From contig NC_134390.1 of assembly GCF_035582795.1 (NCBI RefSeq), positions 2,805,560 to 2,869,559 of the forward strand: a stretch of DNA of 64,000 nt, read 5' to 3'. Made by a program: the position numbers and the translations under genes. The stretch is from Mycteria americana (taxonomy: Eukaryota > Chordata > Aves > Ciconiiformes > Ciconiidae). The notes beneath the pieces were generated by a model, which was given only the letters and a program-made list of their open reading frames with translations, ran no database searches and was not told the DNA's origin. This document shows positions 1 to 40,035 of this stretch, piece by piece (positions within the stretch are counted from its first letter, which is position 1; every line of letters starts with the position of its first letter).

Positions 1-107
1 GGATGCACAGGAATAAGCACACACAGAGACATACGTGGAAATACAGGCACAGCGATATGTGCATGGAGGCGCGCACCTAGAAGTGCACGTGTGTGCATGA
101 CACACCT

Positions 108-123
108 CCCCCCCCCCCCCCCC
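108..123. repeat. C16 homopolymer
   Basis: Uninterrupted run of 16 C; length in the assembly may be unreliable. Confidence 0.95.
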
Positions 124-554
124 AACCTGCCGGCCTGGAGGCCTTGCACTCTGGAGGAGCCAGAGCTGACGTCTTCCCTGCCCTTCGCTCTCTTCCTACC
201 ATGTCCAGAAACAACCTGTGGGATGGGGCAACTGGGTCAGAAAAGTGCTGTTTTCCATATCCCGCAACTAGGGACACCTGGGAGGTGGGGTGGGGGGAGT
301 GGGGTGCACCGACGTCCCCCTGCCACCCAGTAAAGGCACTTGGGCAGAATCCAGGTATCGGAACCCCGTCCCAGCAGACAGTGCCCGGCAGCCCTGTGGC
401 TGTATGGCACTCGCACGCCACAGCGCACTGGCAGGCGGTGCTCAGCAAGGGACCCCAAAGTAGGGCTTGGGAGGGAGAGGAGGGGGGCAGACAGCTTTCT
501 GCCATACCAAGTCCTGCCCACCCGGATGTCTGCCACTTTCTGATGTGCCCAACC

Positions 555-635
555 AGAATCACTAATTCCAATAAACCCAGGCTAGATTAATTTTCATTTC
601 CCCATGCAAATCAGTGCTAATTAGGATGGATTTAG
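555..635. promoter_or_regulatory. AT-rich block with octamer and TAAT sites
   Basis: A perfect octamer ATGCAAAT at 604-611 is flanked by several TAATT/ATTAA homeodomain cores (CTAATT, GATTAA, CTAATTAGG), inside sequence that is otherwise GC-rich. It looks like a conserved non-coding element; activity is inferred. Confidence 0.35.
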
Positions 636-1362
636 TTCACATCACCGGGGCTGTGGGGACAGACACTGCACACGGTCGGCACTCCCCAGCCAGGCTTTGG
701 GGTGTTTCATCCTCAGTTAATGATTGGGAAGGGCGGACCCCACAGTCTGGAGGTCAGGAGCCAGGGTGGGGGCAGCAGGTAAGCAGGGATTGCTCCAAAA
801 TGCCTCCTCCCTCTGACCATGCTCAGCCCCAGCACAGGATCCCTGTGCTGGCCAGCATCCCCCCCCCCGCCCCCTCACCAGGACATCCCCCACGCTGGAG
901 CCAAATCTGCCCCTTCCAGGTGTCCCCTGCAAGAGCCGATCGCTGCCCCCGATTAATGCCCATGGGGGGCCACAGAGGTAATGAGCAAAGCTGATGGGGC
1001 AAACACGGGTGCCAGGGAGAAGAGGGGGGGATCTCGCCACCCAAGGACTTGGGCCCGTCAGGGGCTGGGGCTGGAGCGAGGAGCCGCTGGTTTGCACGGC
1101 AGCGACAGGCGGTGGCAGGGGGTCCCTGGGGGCCCCTCTTCACTAGCAGCCCTTTAAATGCAGATGGAGGTCTGGTCTGGAGCCTGGGCTGCCTTGCACT
1201 GGGGAGCAGGTGATGGTCCCAGCACTGGCCCGGCTGGGAGAGGCCGGCAGCACCCAGCAGGATGCAACCGTCCCCGGATGCCTGGGGTCTGCCCTGCTCT
1301 GCAGTGGGGCAGGTGACAGCACAGACCCCCAGCTCTTTCAGACTCTGCCTGTGCCTCCTCCC

Positions 1363-1430
1363 TTGCCAAATATTTAACTAATTAACGCTGCCCGCAGGCT
1401 CCTGTTTACGCAGCTTGTTGTTTAGCCAAG
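1363..1430. promoter_or_regulatory. AT-rich block with TTAACTAATTAA core
   Basis: Holds TTAACTAATTAACG followed by TGTTTACG (forkhead-like) and TTGTTTAG. The composition contrasts sharply with the neighbours. Candidate enhancer only. Confidence 0.3.
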
Positions 1431-3059
1431 AAGGACTCCTGGCTGCCTCAGAGCAAAGATGGTGCAAACTGCAAACAGGACCCTCAGGCACAAAGCTGAA
1501 CCCCCTAGAAGGGCTGGGGCACCTGGGCTGTACCCGTTGCTGCCTGCCATACACGGCTGAACCCCCGCCCAGCACTCCACAGCCCACAGGTGAGACCAGC
1601 CCTGTCCCACCGAGCACCATGCAGCCCCCAGGCCCTGGGGCACATGCATGCTGCCTTGCCCCTGGGAGAGGCTCCCCGCCCCCAGCCTCTGTGGGTGGGA
1701 CAGACACCAGCACCATCCCCTGTGCCATGCACCCATGCTCTGGCTGCAGCCCCCTTTTGCCCCTGGCTCTGCTGCCCCCTGAAATCTGGCTTTCCTGGTG
1801 CCTCTTGCTCCCACCTCACAGCCCAAGGGCCCCAAACTCCTCTGCACCCCCAAGCATCCCTGAGCAACACTATCTTCCTCTGCAGCACCAGAGAGGCTGG
1901 GGCAGCCTGGAGCAGGGGCAGCAGGGGGGCACTGTCCAGCTGCACCCCACACCCTCATCTTTATGCCCTTAGCTGAGTGAGTGGGGTGTTCACAGCACTG
2001 GGAGGTCAGGGGCCCCTGTGGCGATCCCTGGGTGGGGGAAGGCAATGCAAACGGCCCTGGTGCCATCCCCTGTCTCCAAGGGGTGCAGCCTGAATGGGGG
2101 GACAGCCCCAGAGACAGGACGCTGGTACCATCGGCTCTCACTCAGCGGGCATGGGTGCCAGAGCAAGAGCTTGCACTCCCAGCCCCCCCAGCTGTGCTTA
2201 GGGGCAGAGAGATGCTGGGGGCTGTGGAAGGCACCGTGCTGTGCCATGCTGTGGGGGACCATGTAGCACAGCTCGGGGTCTAGGCAGGCTGTGAGGCCAG
2301 AGACAGTGTGACAAACAGCCAGAGGCACTGCCTGCCTCCTGCCCTCATTAAATCCCCCCTAATGAGCTCAGCACTGAGCCCTGGGGCCCAGCTGGACTCA
2401 GAGCTGGTCATTACTGCTGACAAGGACCTGTCAAAGTGGGAGATGTGGTGTGTGTCCCTCCCCCATGCACAGCACAGCCAGCAGGGGCACACTGGGGGGG
2501 GGGCGGGCAGGCACCACAGACCTGGGGACACCTACCCCCCAAACCTTGCCAGCTCCCCTTGGGCCCTTCCCCCTCCAAGCCAAGCGGGAAGATAAGTGTG
2601 ACCCCCCCCCCCAGGTGCCGGTGCAGGATGGGCCCCCTCTCATTGCCCATACTGTTGCTTGGGAATGGGGTGAGACTCATGATGTAGGCAACTGTGTGGG
2701 GACCCTGGGGCTCCCCTTGCAGCACCGCTGGGGCCAAAGGGAGACTGGGGAAGGAAGAAAGAGGCACAAGGAGAGAGTGCAGGCAGCCCCAAAGAGAGAG
2801 GCATTGGGCCAGGTGGGAGACAGCAATGGCACAGTGCTGATCGAGGGTGGAAGGGAGCTCTGGACAGGAGGGCAGGGCTGTGGGACAGGACTGCTGCCAA
2901 GCCCTGGATTTCCCCCTCCAAGCTCCTCTCTCAGGACCCGCCTGGAGTGGGAAAGATGGAAGAGGATGACGAGCACAGCCCCCCTGCCGCTCGAATCCCC
3001 AAGCAGAGCTGCTCCTTCCCGGGAGCACCCTGGCACAGATAAGGAGCCCCCAATGATCC

Positions 3060-3195
3060 CCAGGGCACGTTTAATCTGGGACAGGACAGTTATTGGATAA
3101 ATACCATGAATATGTAAATTGCATTTATGCTGATTTATGGCTGGGGGGGCAGGTGGGGAGGGGAAATGGTTTAGTTTAGTTTAATGCATTTATTT
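3060..3195. promoter_or_regulatory. AT-rich block with POU/homeodomain-like sites
   Basis: Contains GTTTAATC, TTATTGGATAAATA, ATATGTAAATTGCATTTATG and TTTAATGCATTTATT in about 130 bases. Overlapping octamer-like and homeodomain half-sites suggest a conserved element. Confidence 0.35.
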
Positions 3196-3499
3196 CCGTG
3201 CCTGAAGATGGAGAACAATCTCTGAGCGCTGCATCTGGCAAGCCAGAAGAGATGATTCAGGCAGAGCCACGCAGATGGGAGCACCCTGGAGCCAGGCTGG
3301 ACGTGAGGGGCCTCATCTGTGGGGACAAGAGGTGGCCAGGCTATGGGGTGCAGCACCTCGACACCTCCACCTCCCACCGCACTCCCTGGGGCTCACTGTC
3401 CTTGTGTGCACCCCAGAAGGGGTGCACAGGAGACAGGTGCCCCCATCCCTTCCATACCAGTGCTGCTCCCCTGGGATGATGTATGGATCCGGCACAAGA

Positions 3500-3605
3500 C
3501 CAGTGGTATTTAAATTACTTTCTGGGCCTTGCAAAGACTCCTGACCTTTTACGAGATGCAGAGAGAAATTGAGGTGATTAATCTGGCAGGTCAGGGTGGC
3601 TCCTC
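3500..3605. promoter_or_regulatory. AT-rich block near 3.5 kb
   Basis: Contains TATTTAAATTAC, TTTTACGAG (caudal-like) and GGTGATTAATCTGG. No open frame supports coding. Confidence 0.3.
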
Positions 3606-4164
3606 CACTCTGACATTCCATATGTGTTACATGGGTTGGGGTGGGTGGCAGACCCCTTCATATAAACCAGCTGCAGAGGATTTAGCAGTGAGATGCTGAG
3701 CATCCCCATGCTGGCAGAGTCACAGCCCCTCACAACCAGGCTGGGGGCACCAGGAACAGGAAATACATGAGCAAGACCAAACCCTCAACTTCTGCTCAGC
3801 AGCCATACACCTGGTGGGCGTGCACCCCAGTGCCTCTGGAGCATGTGTTGCCCTGAGCACACGCACCCGTGCCCACACCAGGAGAGTGTGCAGCAAGTGG
3901 CCCTCGTGGCTGGACAGAAGCAGACACGGCCACCCAGCACCACCCATCCTCCCCACGCAGGAAGACTGTGGCACTCCCAAGCCATTGCCCATCAGGTGCA
4001 AATGACTCTCCCCACCTCTGCTTGCCCCTCGCATCTCACCTGCCATAGAGCTGCACCCGCCGCGGGGAAGGAGGAGGGCAGCAGGGGACTGGGCTGTACC
4101 CAGCCGGAGAGACACTGCAAGGAGCACCTGGGCAGCCGGGATGCACATGGTGGAGCTGGGAAGG

Positions 4165-4235
4165 GGGAAGGGATTCACCTCTTAATTTCCTATTAACTGC
4201 TGATCAATCCAATTAGATCCTGCATGTAATGAAGG
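4165..4235. promoter_or_regulatory. AT-rich block with CCAATTAGAT
   Basis: Contains CTTAATTTCC, TATTAACTG, TGATCAATCCAATTAGATCC and TGTAATGAAG, a dense set of homeodomain-type cores within 70 bases. Confidence 0.35.
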
Positions 4236-4369
4236 CCATCTGCTTGGTAGGGCTGGGCCCCAGCACTCCATCCCCATCCCAAAGCATGTGCTATCCTGTG
4301 CAGCTGCTGAAGTCCATGAGCACTGGCAGGGAAGGGGTCTGGGGATGGGAGGCTGATGAAAGGGGTTTT

Positions 4370-4640
4370 ACCCAATTTTCCAGATGACTCTAATGAAGTT
4401 GTTCTCTTCAGCTGTTAAATTAGCTGGAACCCTCCCCCCTTCCCTGGGTGCTTCCCCCCCTTCCCCTCCCTACTTCTCAGATGCAGCAAATCAGCTTCCA
4501 GCCCTCCCCCCCCCCCCCCCCGCCCGCCCGCAGAGCTCTGCAAATAAATAAATAGATGGTCCCAGTAAAATTAACCATATGAGGAGCTGCAAATGAGGTG
4601 GAAAATTTTAATGGTTCGGCATTTAAAAGCTGTCTGACAG
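4370..4640. promoter_or_regulatory. Two AT-rich blocks around a C16 run
   Basis: TCTAATGAAG, GTTAAATTAGCTGG (4370-4440) and AAATAAATAAATAG, AAATTAACCATATG, GCAAATGAGG, TTTTAATGG (4540-4640). A pure C run at 4506-4521 lies between them. Confidence 0.35.
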
Positions 4641-5199
4641 GAGACAAGGACGTGAGCGATCAGGAAGGAAACAGTCCTGGGAGCTGTGTATTGCCCCCCC
4701 TGCCCCCACCCCCCAATTTCTGTTATTCTCTGCTGCCCTACAGCAGCAGATCTCCCAGCCGGTGCTTGAGATGCTGGGACAGGGAGACGATCCCCAATGT
4801 GGAGATCAGGCATCTGCACCCCTGCCCCCATGTCCCCCAGCCAGCACCAGACTGCAGCAGCCTCTGGGACACCTCTAGGGCCAGGAGACACCGCACCCCC
4901 CGGCCCTTCGTGGTGCCAGCGGGACCTGGCAGAGGTTGACCTGGGCTAAGCCAGGTGGGTCAGGACTAGCAGGTGACTGGGGCCGAGGGCCATAAACTCC
5001 CTAACTGGCTGGCAGCAAGCCCCTGGGGGAAGGGATCCAGGGACGAGTGGTGCCCCCTTCCCTGCTCCACCACCAGGAGCTGCTCCTGCTCCGGGGCACC
5101 AGCAGCCCCGGCACAGCCCACTTGGCCAAAGAAGGTGGGAGCCAGAGCCCCTCTAACGCCGCGGGGGAAGCAGAGCCATCTCTCTGCCCCCACCCCGGC

Positions 5200-6600
5200 G
5201 TCGCTCCCGCCACCCCATCACTCCAGCGGAGATGCGGCCCCGTCAGCGCAGCCCCTGCGTGGACCCCTCGATGCATTTCTATCTCCTGATGATTCTGCAG
5301 GCAGCGGCGGCGGGGAGGGAGGGGGCAGCGCGGCCGGGACCGGGGGGCCGCGCGGCTGGGGAAGCACGGCAGCCCCTCCCCACGCCCCTGCCGGGGGTCT
5401 CCCTGGGGCAGCCCTGCTGGCGGGGCGCTGTGGCCCGGGGCAGGGCTGCGGGACCGGCGTGCTCCCCCCGCCCCGGGAGGGGCCGGCAGCACCTGGACGC
5501 CCTCCTGGGGGGCTGGGCTGGGGAGGGGGACCTGCTCTGCCCTTGAGTTCCCCCGGGCCCTCCCCAGCTCGTCAGCGAGGGCCCGGACATGAATGTTCAT
5601 AGCAGTGGCGGCGGGTGACAAGGACAGGGCTCGCGCCGCCTGCGCGGCCCCGGCTGGCGGTGGGGGACAGGCAGCGACCCCCGGCCCCGGCCCGTCGCGC
5701 ACCGTCGCACGGGAAGCGGGGGGGGGAGCACCCGCAAAAGCAACGGGGGTGGCGGGAGCCGCGGGGGGGGGCCTCCCCCCGGCACGGGGTGGGAGCTGCC
5801 CCAGGGGCTCGCGGGGGGGCGTCGGCGGGCGCTGTCCCGCGAGCCGTCCGCGAGGGGGCGCCGCGGCTTCCCCCGCCCCGCCGGGTCATTTGCATATCTT
5901 TGCATACGGCGAGGCCGCACGGCGCGTCAGCAGCGCCCCCGCCCGGCCTGCGGCGGGGCCCGAGGGGCCGGGGCAGCCGCCCGAGCGCACCGAGACCGGT
6001 GCCCAGAGCCCCGCGGCGCGGCCGGCCCCGCCGAAGGCTGCGGCCGCCCGGCGGGACCCGCGCCGGCGCGTTCCACGGCGATCGCGACCTCGCTGCGGCA
6101 GACGCCGTTACTGGGTGGCCGGGCCGGGCCGCCCCGTCCCACGGCTGCCCGTCACCATGGCGACGGGCGGCGCGCGGTACCGGCCCCCGTCGCCGTGGTT
6201 ACCGCCCTGCCCACCCCCGCGGCCCCGTTTCCGGCCCGTCGCCGTGGTTACCGCCGGCGTCACGGCTCCGGGACGTCACGGGCGGCGCGCGCAGCCGCCT
6301 CCGCCGGGCCGCCCTCGCCCCCTCCGCTCCGGCCCCGGCCCGAGCACCCCGCCGCGGCAGCGGGATCGGCGAGGGGCCCGCCCCGGGGCGGGCGCTCCCC
6401 GGCCGCGCCGCCCGCCCGGGCACCTGTTCCTGGCTCGGCGCTCGCCCCCTGCGTTCCAAGGACTCGTCCTGTCCCTGGGCCCCGTCACCTGTCGCCCGCG
6501 ACCCCTATTCGGGCCCCGCCGGGCCCAGCGCCAGCGCTCGGCACCGCGGGGCGGCCCGCGCTGAGGGCGGGGCGGCCCCGGCCCCCCAGGGGATGCGGGC
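5200..6600. promoter_or_regulatory. CpG island with X-box triad, CRE and octamer pair
   Basis: Very high GC and dense CpG, typical of a housekeeping or developmental promoter. Seen: octamer ATTTGCAT at 5888-5895 and CTTTGCAT at 5898-5905 (10 bp apart); RFX X-box-like GTCACCATGGCGAC at 6151-6164, and GTCGCCGTGGTTAC twice at 6189-6202 and 6238-6251; CRE GACGTCAC at 6272-6279. It lies downstream of STAC3, so it does not serve that gene's 5' end. The gene it drives was not found; leftward transcription (same strand as STAC3) is more likely than rightward into STAC3. Confidence 0.65.
6150..6280. promoter_or_regulatory. RFX X-box-like triplet with CRE
   Basis: Each of the three motifs matches the X-box pattern GTNRCC-N2-RGYAAC at 11 of 12 positions. 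The last two are identical over 14 bases and spaced 49 bp apart. A CRE follows 20 bp later, an X-box/CRE pairing known from RFX-controlled promoters. Confidence 0.5.
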
Positions 6601-6949
6601 CGGGAGAACGGGGTGTGTGTGTGTGTCTCCTGCCCCCTTCCCCTCATGCCGCCCGTGCCCGGCTGAGACCCGGTCGGCTCCGTGCATGTATGGCTGCTCG
6701 GAACAGCCTTCGGCTGTGGGGGCCCCACGCGGGGTCCCGGGTGCCGTGGTGGGGTGGGGGAGGGTGGGTTGTACATGCACACGTGTGCACATCCACGTGG
6801 GCAAGGCACAGGCGTGTGCTGCACCGGGTGTCACACGAAGCAGGAAAGCACCGGCGCAGCCTCCTGGCCTGGTCCGCAGCTGGGGCCACTGGCAGCCCCC
6901 CCCGACCGCCCCCCAGGAAATCCAAACCAGGGAGAGCTCAGGGTCGGGG

Positions 6950-7340
6950 AGCAGACGTGTATTGCCAAAACACAGGATGACACAGCTCAGAGCAGCGGGA
7001 CAGGGCCGCACTGACAGCCCCGAGGCACCCAGCACCCACCACCTCAGGCAGTGGGGGGTGGGTGGCCTCCAAAGTGAGTCTGGGGGCACCCCCCCTCCTT
7101 GCACCCACTGTCTCTGAAGGCACCAAAAACCCCATGGGGGAAACAGCCCAAGAGGCACCTCCCACACCCCAGCCTGCTCCAGTCCTGGCGGCGATGGTCC
7201 CCACTGGAGACCCCATTGCTGCAGGCATCAGGGATGGGGGTGCCTGCCATCCTCATCCCCATCCCTGCCCAGCTCTGGCAGCTCCCTGCAGCCAGGGTCC
7301 ATCTGTCCCCCTGGCTGGGGGCCCTGGGACGCTGCCCTGC
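6950..7340 (-). other. STAC3: Probable STAC3 3'UTR
   Basis: Sequence directly after the STAC3 stop, with no further coding exon. No AATAAA or ATTAAA is seen on the minus strand here. A variant AATACA lies near 6960-6965 and is the best visible polyadenylation candidate. The 3' end is an inference. Confidence 0.4.
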
Positions 7341-10991
<3,651 letters not shown>

Positions 10992-11786
10992 GCTATGAGG
11001 GGAAAAGAAAGACATCACGTTGGCTGGGGCTGTTCCAACTGCAGCTGCCCAGTGGGGGCAGGAACAGCCAGACCTTGCTGGATGGGAAGCATCTTCCAAA
11101 CCAGTGCCTCCCTCTGCCCCAGCACTACCACCTCCTGCTACCCCGCCTGTAGCTCCTGCCCCAGCAAGGGCCAGTTCTGCTGCGGATGAGTCCCGGGGCC
11201 CTGGGGTACCCACTGGGCCCTGCTGCCAGGCTGGAGAACGGCAGGCTCCCAGCCCAGTGTGCCCAGCACTGCTGCTTGCTTGGTGGACATGGTGCCAAGT
11301 GCTGCAAGCCAGACGCTGGGCTACCTGCACGTGTCCATCTCTGTCTAGACATCTCCATCTCATGATTAAACTGCAAATGGTGCCACTCCTGGCCCCCTAG
11401 GACAAACATGCTTATGACGCTGTCTGGCATCACCGCACAGCCCTGCTTTCTTCTCCAGAGAAACCCTGTGCTACCATGGTGGCAGGATCTGCTCCTGCAT
11501 CCCCCAAAATCAAGCCTGATTCCACCTTTGACTGTCAACCATCCCCACAGTCCTTCTACCCAGACATCACTATTTTTGGTGATACCTAACATGACCCCCC
11601 CCCGTGCCCTGTGGAAACCAACCAGGATGACCATCAGGGAAACAGTGATGGGGGCTGGTGAGCCCTGGGGCAAGGGGTGCTGCAGAAGCAAAGAGCCCTT
11701 GAGTCTTGCAGCAACGTGGGTGGAGCAGGGGCCCACGGGGGTCAGTGGCCACAGTAAGGGGGAGCCGCGCATGGAAACACACTTAC

Positions 11787-12010
11787 GCTGTGTTTGGAGC
11801 TCTCGTCCTGCGATGAAAAACCCCGCAAAGGGTGGCCGATGTTGGGGCCCCGTTGGCTGCGGAGCCCCCAGCCCTCCGTGCTGGGTGCGCAGCGAGGGGG
11901 GGCAGCTGCCCCAGTCCCGTGGAGCGCGGGAGTGACAGGCCAGAGGGGAACCGACAGCTGAGCGCTGGCGGAGGCTGACGCCGAGAAATTGGAGCCCATG
12001 CATGAGCCAG
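11787..12010 (-). other. STAC3: Likely STAC3 non-coding first exon (5'UTR)
   Basis: The coding exon 1 acceptor lies right beside the ATG, so a separate 5'UTR exon is required. A strong minus-strand donor (AGC|GTAAGT) ends an exon at 11787. Upstream sequence has no competing donor of similar quality nearby. The transcription start near 12.0 kb is a guess. Confidence 0.45.
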
Positions 12011-12185
12011 GAGGGGAGCAGGGTGGAGAGGAGCCACTAGCTATTTGCGTTAGTGGGTTGCTGGGCGTGCCAGAGGCCCACCCACCCCCTGGTATGGGGC
12101 AGCAGCAGAGCCAGGGGACACCAAGTGCTCCAGCCTTGATGTCTCGTTTGCTCTCGCATTTGAGGCCCCTGCAGCTGGGAGGGGA
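11895..12185 (-). promoter_or_regulatory. Candidate STAC3 promoter with CAGCTG E-boxes
   Basis: Three CAGCTG E-boxes lie at 11903-11908, 11955-11960 and 12172-12177, flanking the proposed first exon. CAGCTG is a preferred myogenic bHLH (MyoD family) site, which would fit a skeletal-muscle gene. A weak AT-rich element (minus strand CAAATAGC, about 12037-12044) is the only TATA-like sequence. Inference from position and motifs only. Confidence 0.35.
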
Positions 12186-12984
12186 AAAGGAGAGTGGCAG
12201 CAGTAGGGTCTCTCCTGGGGCAGCTCTCATGGCTGCCCCATACCCTCTGGCAGCAAATCCCGCTGGTCTGCTCTCCACTGAGACAGAGAGCTGCCACGGA
12301 GGAGAGAGCTGGGGTCCCCATTGCTATCATGCTGCCCTGCAGTGGGTGCCAGGTGCCTGGAGCTGGACAGGCACCCCAGCGCCAGAGTCCCTGGACCTAC
12401 GTCCCTGCCAGGCTGTGGGGCAGGAGTTCGCACCAACGAGCCCACCCCTTCCAGGCAGCTCTTACCTCTCCACTTGCACCTGCTCTTGAAGGTAGCATCC
12501 AGATGCTGCAAGAGGCTCCAGCTGTTGTGTGCAATGCCATGGTGAGGGTGGTGCAGGCCCAATTCCTGTACCCACAGGGCAGGAGGACACAGTGATACCT
12601 GCACCTATCAGCTCGAGGGCTGCTCCCCTGTAATCAGGAGGAATATGTTGCTTCCTGGCAGGTATACAGCTGGGGACACCCCACGCCACCATTCTTGCCA
12701 TTGCACAGCTGCATGGGGCCAACAGCTGGGAAAAGAGGCTATGAATATCTGACGGGGGGCACGAGCCCCAGGTCAAAGTGCTCAGCGCTCCTCTCCCAGT
12801 CTCAGCTCCCAGCCTTGGCAAGCCATGAGCTCGCAGCCCTTGTACATGCCAAGCATGGGGGAAGGACCTGGGCAGGAACACATCCTCCTGTGAGTGCCCC
12901 TTCTGCTCCCTGGCTGCCATCTCACCCTGAAGATGCAGCACAGACAGCCCCTTGCACTAGTACTGGCAGAGAATGGGAAAGCAG
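12186..12984. other. Intergenic gap between R3HDM2 3' end and STAC3
   Basis: About 800 bases separating two tandem minus-strand genes. GC-rich, with no coding exon or recognised repeat seen. It probably holds STAC3 upstream control and R3HDM2 termination sequence. Confidence 0.5.
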
Positions 12985-13350
12985 CATTGAAGTGATGGAC
13001 AAGTTTTCTTTTTATATTTAAAAACAACCCCCCAAATAAAATAAAACCAAAAATACCCCCCAAATAATAATCAGATTAAATAAAATGTGCAGTGAACATA
13101 CCAATCAACACCTGTATGTGCGGTTCAATACAGTGCTTAACAAAACAATATACACAGGGTAAGGTGGGTGGGCACGGGCATCACTCCAAAAATAATAATA
13201 ATAATTAAAAAAAATCAATTTCTTGTCTCTTAATTATGTCCATATAAATATATCCAGGAAGGAGGGTGAGAGGAAGGGAGGGCAGAAAGGAAAAGAGAAG
13301 GCAGAGGGAAGTGCCCGCAGTCCAGTGTACTCTGTGCCCATGCGTGAGCC
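12985..13350 (-). other. R3HDM2: R3HDM2 3'UTR, AU-rich
   Basis: AT-rich sequence after the stop in an otherwise GC-rich setting, with an ATT trinucleotide run (minus strand, about 13189-13205). There is no AATAAA on the minus strand; the variant AATATA at 13013-13018 suggests cleavage near 12.98-13.0 kb. Confidence 0.6.

Positions 13351-40035
<26,685 letters not shown>

Larger units (their letters stand above)
1..5200. other. Non-coding GC-rich sequence with AT-rich blocks
   Basis: No exon could be recognised on either strand: the long open frames have GC-biased, low-complexity translations and no family resemblance. NDUFA4L2, next to STAC3 in human, was looked for and not seen. Short AT-rich blocks are listed separately. 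Confidence 0.5.

Noticed and set aside
1422-2141. 239-codon minus-strand open frame
   Set aside because: Trp/Gly/Pro-rich translation from GC-rich sequence, with open frames on both strands in the same place; no recognisable domain.
5001-5702. 233-codon minus-strand open frame with MNIHVRALADELG
   Set aside because: The short stretch looks protein-like, but the rest is low-complexity GC sequence and no family was recognised. It could be a first exon, but there is no evidence for it.
5615-7117. 500-codon plus-strand open frame across the CpG island
   Set aside because: Arg/Pro/Ala/Gly-biased translation typical of stop-poor GC-rich DNA; overlapping frames are equally open, there is no domain, and it runs into the STAC3 3'UTR antisense.
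11742-12278. Open frame over the proposed STAC3 first exon
   Set aside because: Joining it to STAC3 coding exon 1 is not needed: the conserved STAC3 start MTEKEV is complete, and the upstream translation has no similarity to STAC proteins.
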